Shown here in pieces: positions 6,503 through 6,775 of a stretch of 6,775 nucleotides of DNA (its first letter is position 1; the number at the start of each line of letters is the position of its first letter). This stretch comes from Armatimonadota bacterium (GTDB taxonomy: Bacteria > Armatimonadota > Fimbriimonadia > Fimbriimonadales > Fimbriimonadaceae): positions 1-6,775 of the forward strand of contig DPBN01000308.1 in the NCBI GenBank assembly GCA_003516955.1. Reading direction: 5' to 3'. The translations under genes and the position numbers were made by a program. A model generated the notes under the pieces. That model had not been told where the DNA came from and did no database searches. It saw only the letters and a list, made by a program, of their open reading frames with translations.

Positions 6503-6775
6503 GCGATGTACAGCAGAGGCTGGCCCGCCTCGACGAGCTGGCCCGGCCTCGCCACGATGGAGGTTACCTTGCCCGAGACCGGCGCGGTGATCTCGTTCAT
6601 CACCTTCATGGCCTCGATGATCGCCACCACCTGACCGGCCACCACGCTGTCGCCCTCTCGCACGAACGGCGGCGCGCTGGGCGAGGGCGTCGCGTAGAAC
6701 ACGCCCGCCATCGGGCTGGTCACGGGAGTCCCCAGGTTCACGGGAGTCGGCGCGGCCGGCTCGGCGCCGCCGGCC
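6499..6775 (-). CDS. accB: Biotin carboxyl carrier protein of acetyl-CoA carboxylase, C-terminal part
   Basis: The gene runs in from the right edge; 91 codons and the stop are visible, its start lies outside the window. The first visible residues (GGAEPAAPTPV) are the Ala/Pro-rich linker typical before the biotinyl domain. The domain itself has SPMAGVFYATPSP, the extra thumb segment that marks true acetyl-CoA carboxylase carriers, and EAMKVMNEI with the biotinylated lysine encoded at 6606-6604. It ends in GQLVEAGQPLLYIA. The protein carries carboxybiotin between biotin carboxylase and carboxyltransferase in fatty-acid synthesis. A GTG at 6741 could look like a start but falls inside the linker, so it is not used here. 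Downstream, where accC is usual, lies hom instead, joined by an ATGA overlap. Confidence 0.93.
   Translation of the reverse strand, partial: AGGAEPAAPTPVNLGTPVTSPMAGVFYATPSPSAPPFVREGDSVVAGQVVAIIEAMKVMNEITAPVSGKVTSIVARPGQLVEAGQPLLYIA

Noticed and set aside
4526..6634. 702-codon plus-strand frame opposite hom and the CN hydrolase
   Set aside because: Shadow of two strongly recognised enzymes on the other strand; its sequence is low complexity.

Overview
This window comes from a GC-rich bacterial chromosome. The lineage cannot be fixed from the sequence. A stand-alone DUF1080 protein hints at Planctomycetota or a similar environmental phylum, but that is only suggestive. Gene density is high, strands alternate, and nearly every real gene casts long antisense shadow reading frames, as expected at this GC content.

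Left part (1-2413): a divergent pair. A sigma-70 region-4-type helix-turn-helix protein runs leftward off the edge (1-448). A full-length half-size ABC exporter with fused membrane and ATPase domains runs rightward (560-2413). They share a 111-bp gap containing the most AT-rich patch of the window.

Middle (2397-4308): a leftward two-domain DUF1080 (3-keto-glycoside hydrolase-like) protein overlaps the exporter's 3' end tail-to-tail by 17 bp. Diverging from it is what looks like one lipoprotein gene broken in two places. It has a good Shine-Dalgarno site and ATG at 3377, an in-frame TAA four codons later, then a near-perfect lipoprotein signal sequence ending in a lipobox. An 8-residue tandem repeat region follows, and a frame change near 3670-3718 leads into a 197-codon frame carrying a beta-sandwich and a second small domain. 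The gene can be read as decayed, as carrying sequence errors, or as two coupled frames.

Right part (4333-6775): a compact leftward operon. The order of transcription is accB (biotin carrier of acetyl-CoA carboxylase, cut by the right edge), hom (homoserine dehydrogenase with a C-terminal ACT domain) and a nitrilase-superfamily amidohydrolase. accB and hom overlap in an ATGA. hom and the amidohydrolase are one base apart, and the latter's ribosome binding site lies inside the end of hom. The operon joins fatty-acid precursor supply, the aspartate-family amino acid pathway and a carbon-nitrogen hydrolase of unknown substrate. I see no tRNA, rRNA, CRISPR array, insertion sequence or phage gene. 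I found no clear new multi-gene system; the broken lipoprotein locus is the most unusual part.
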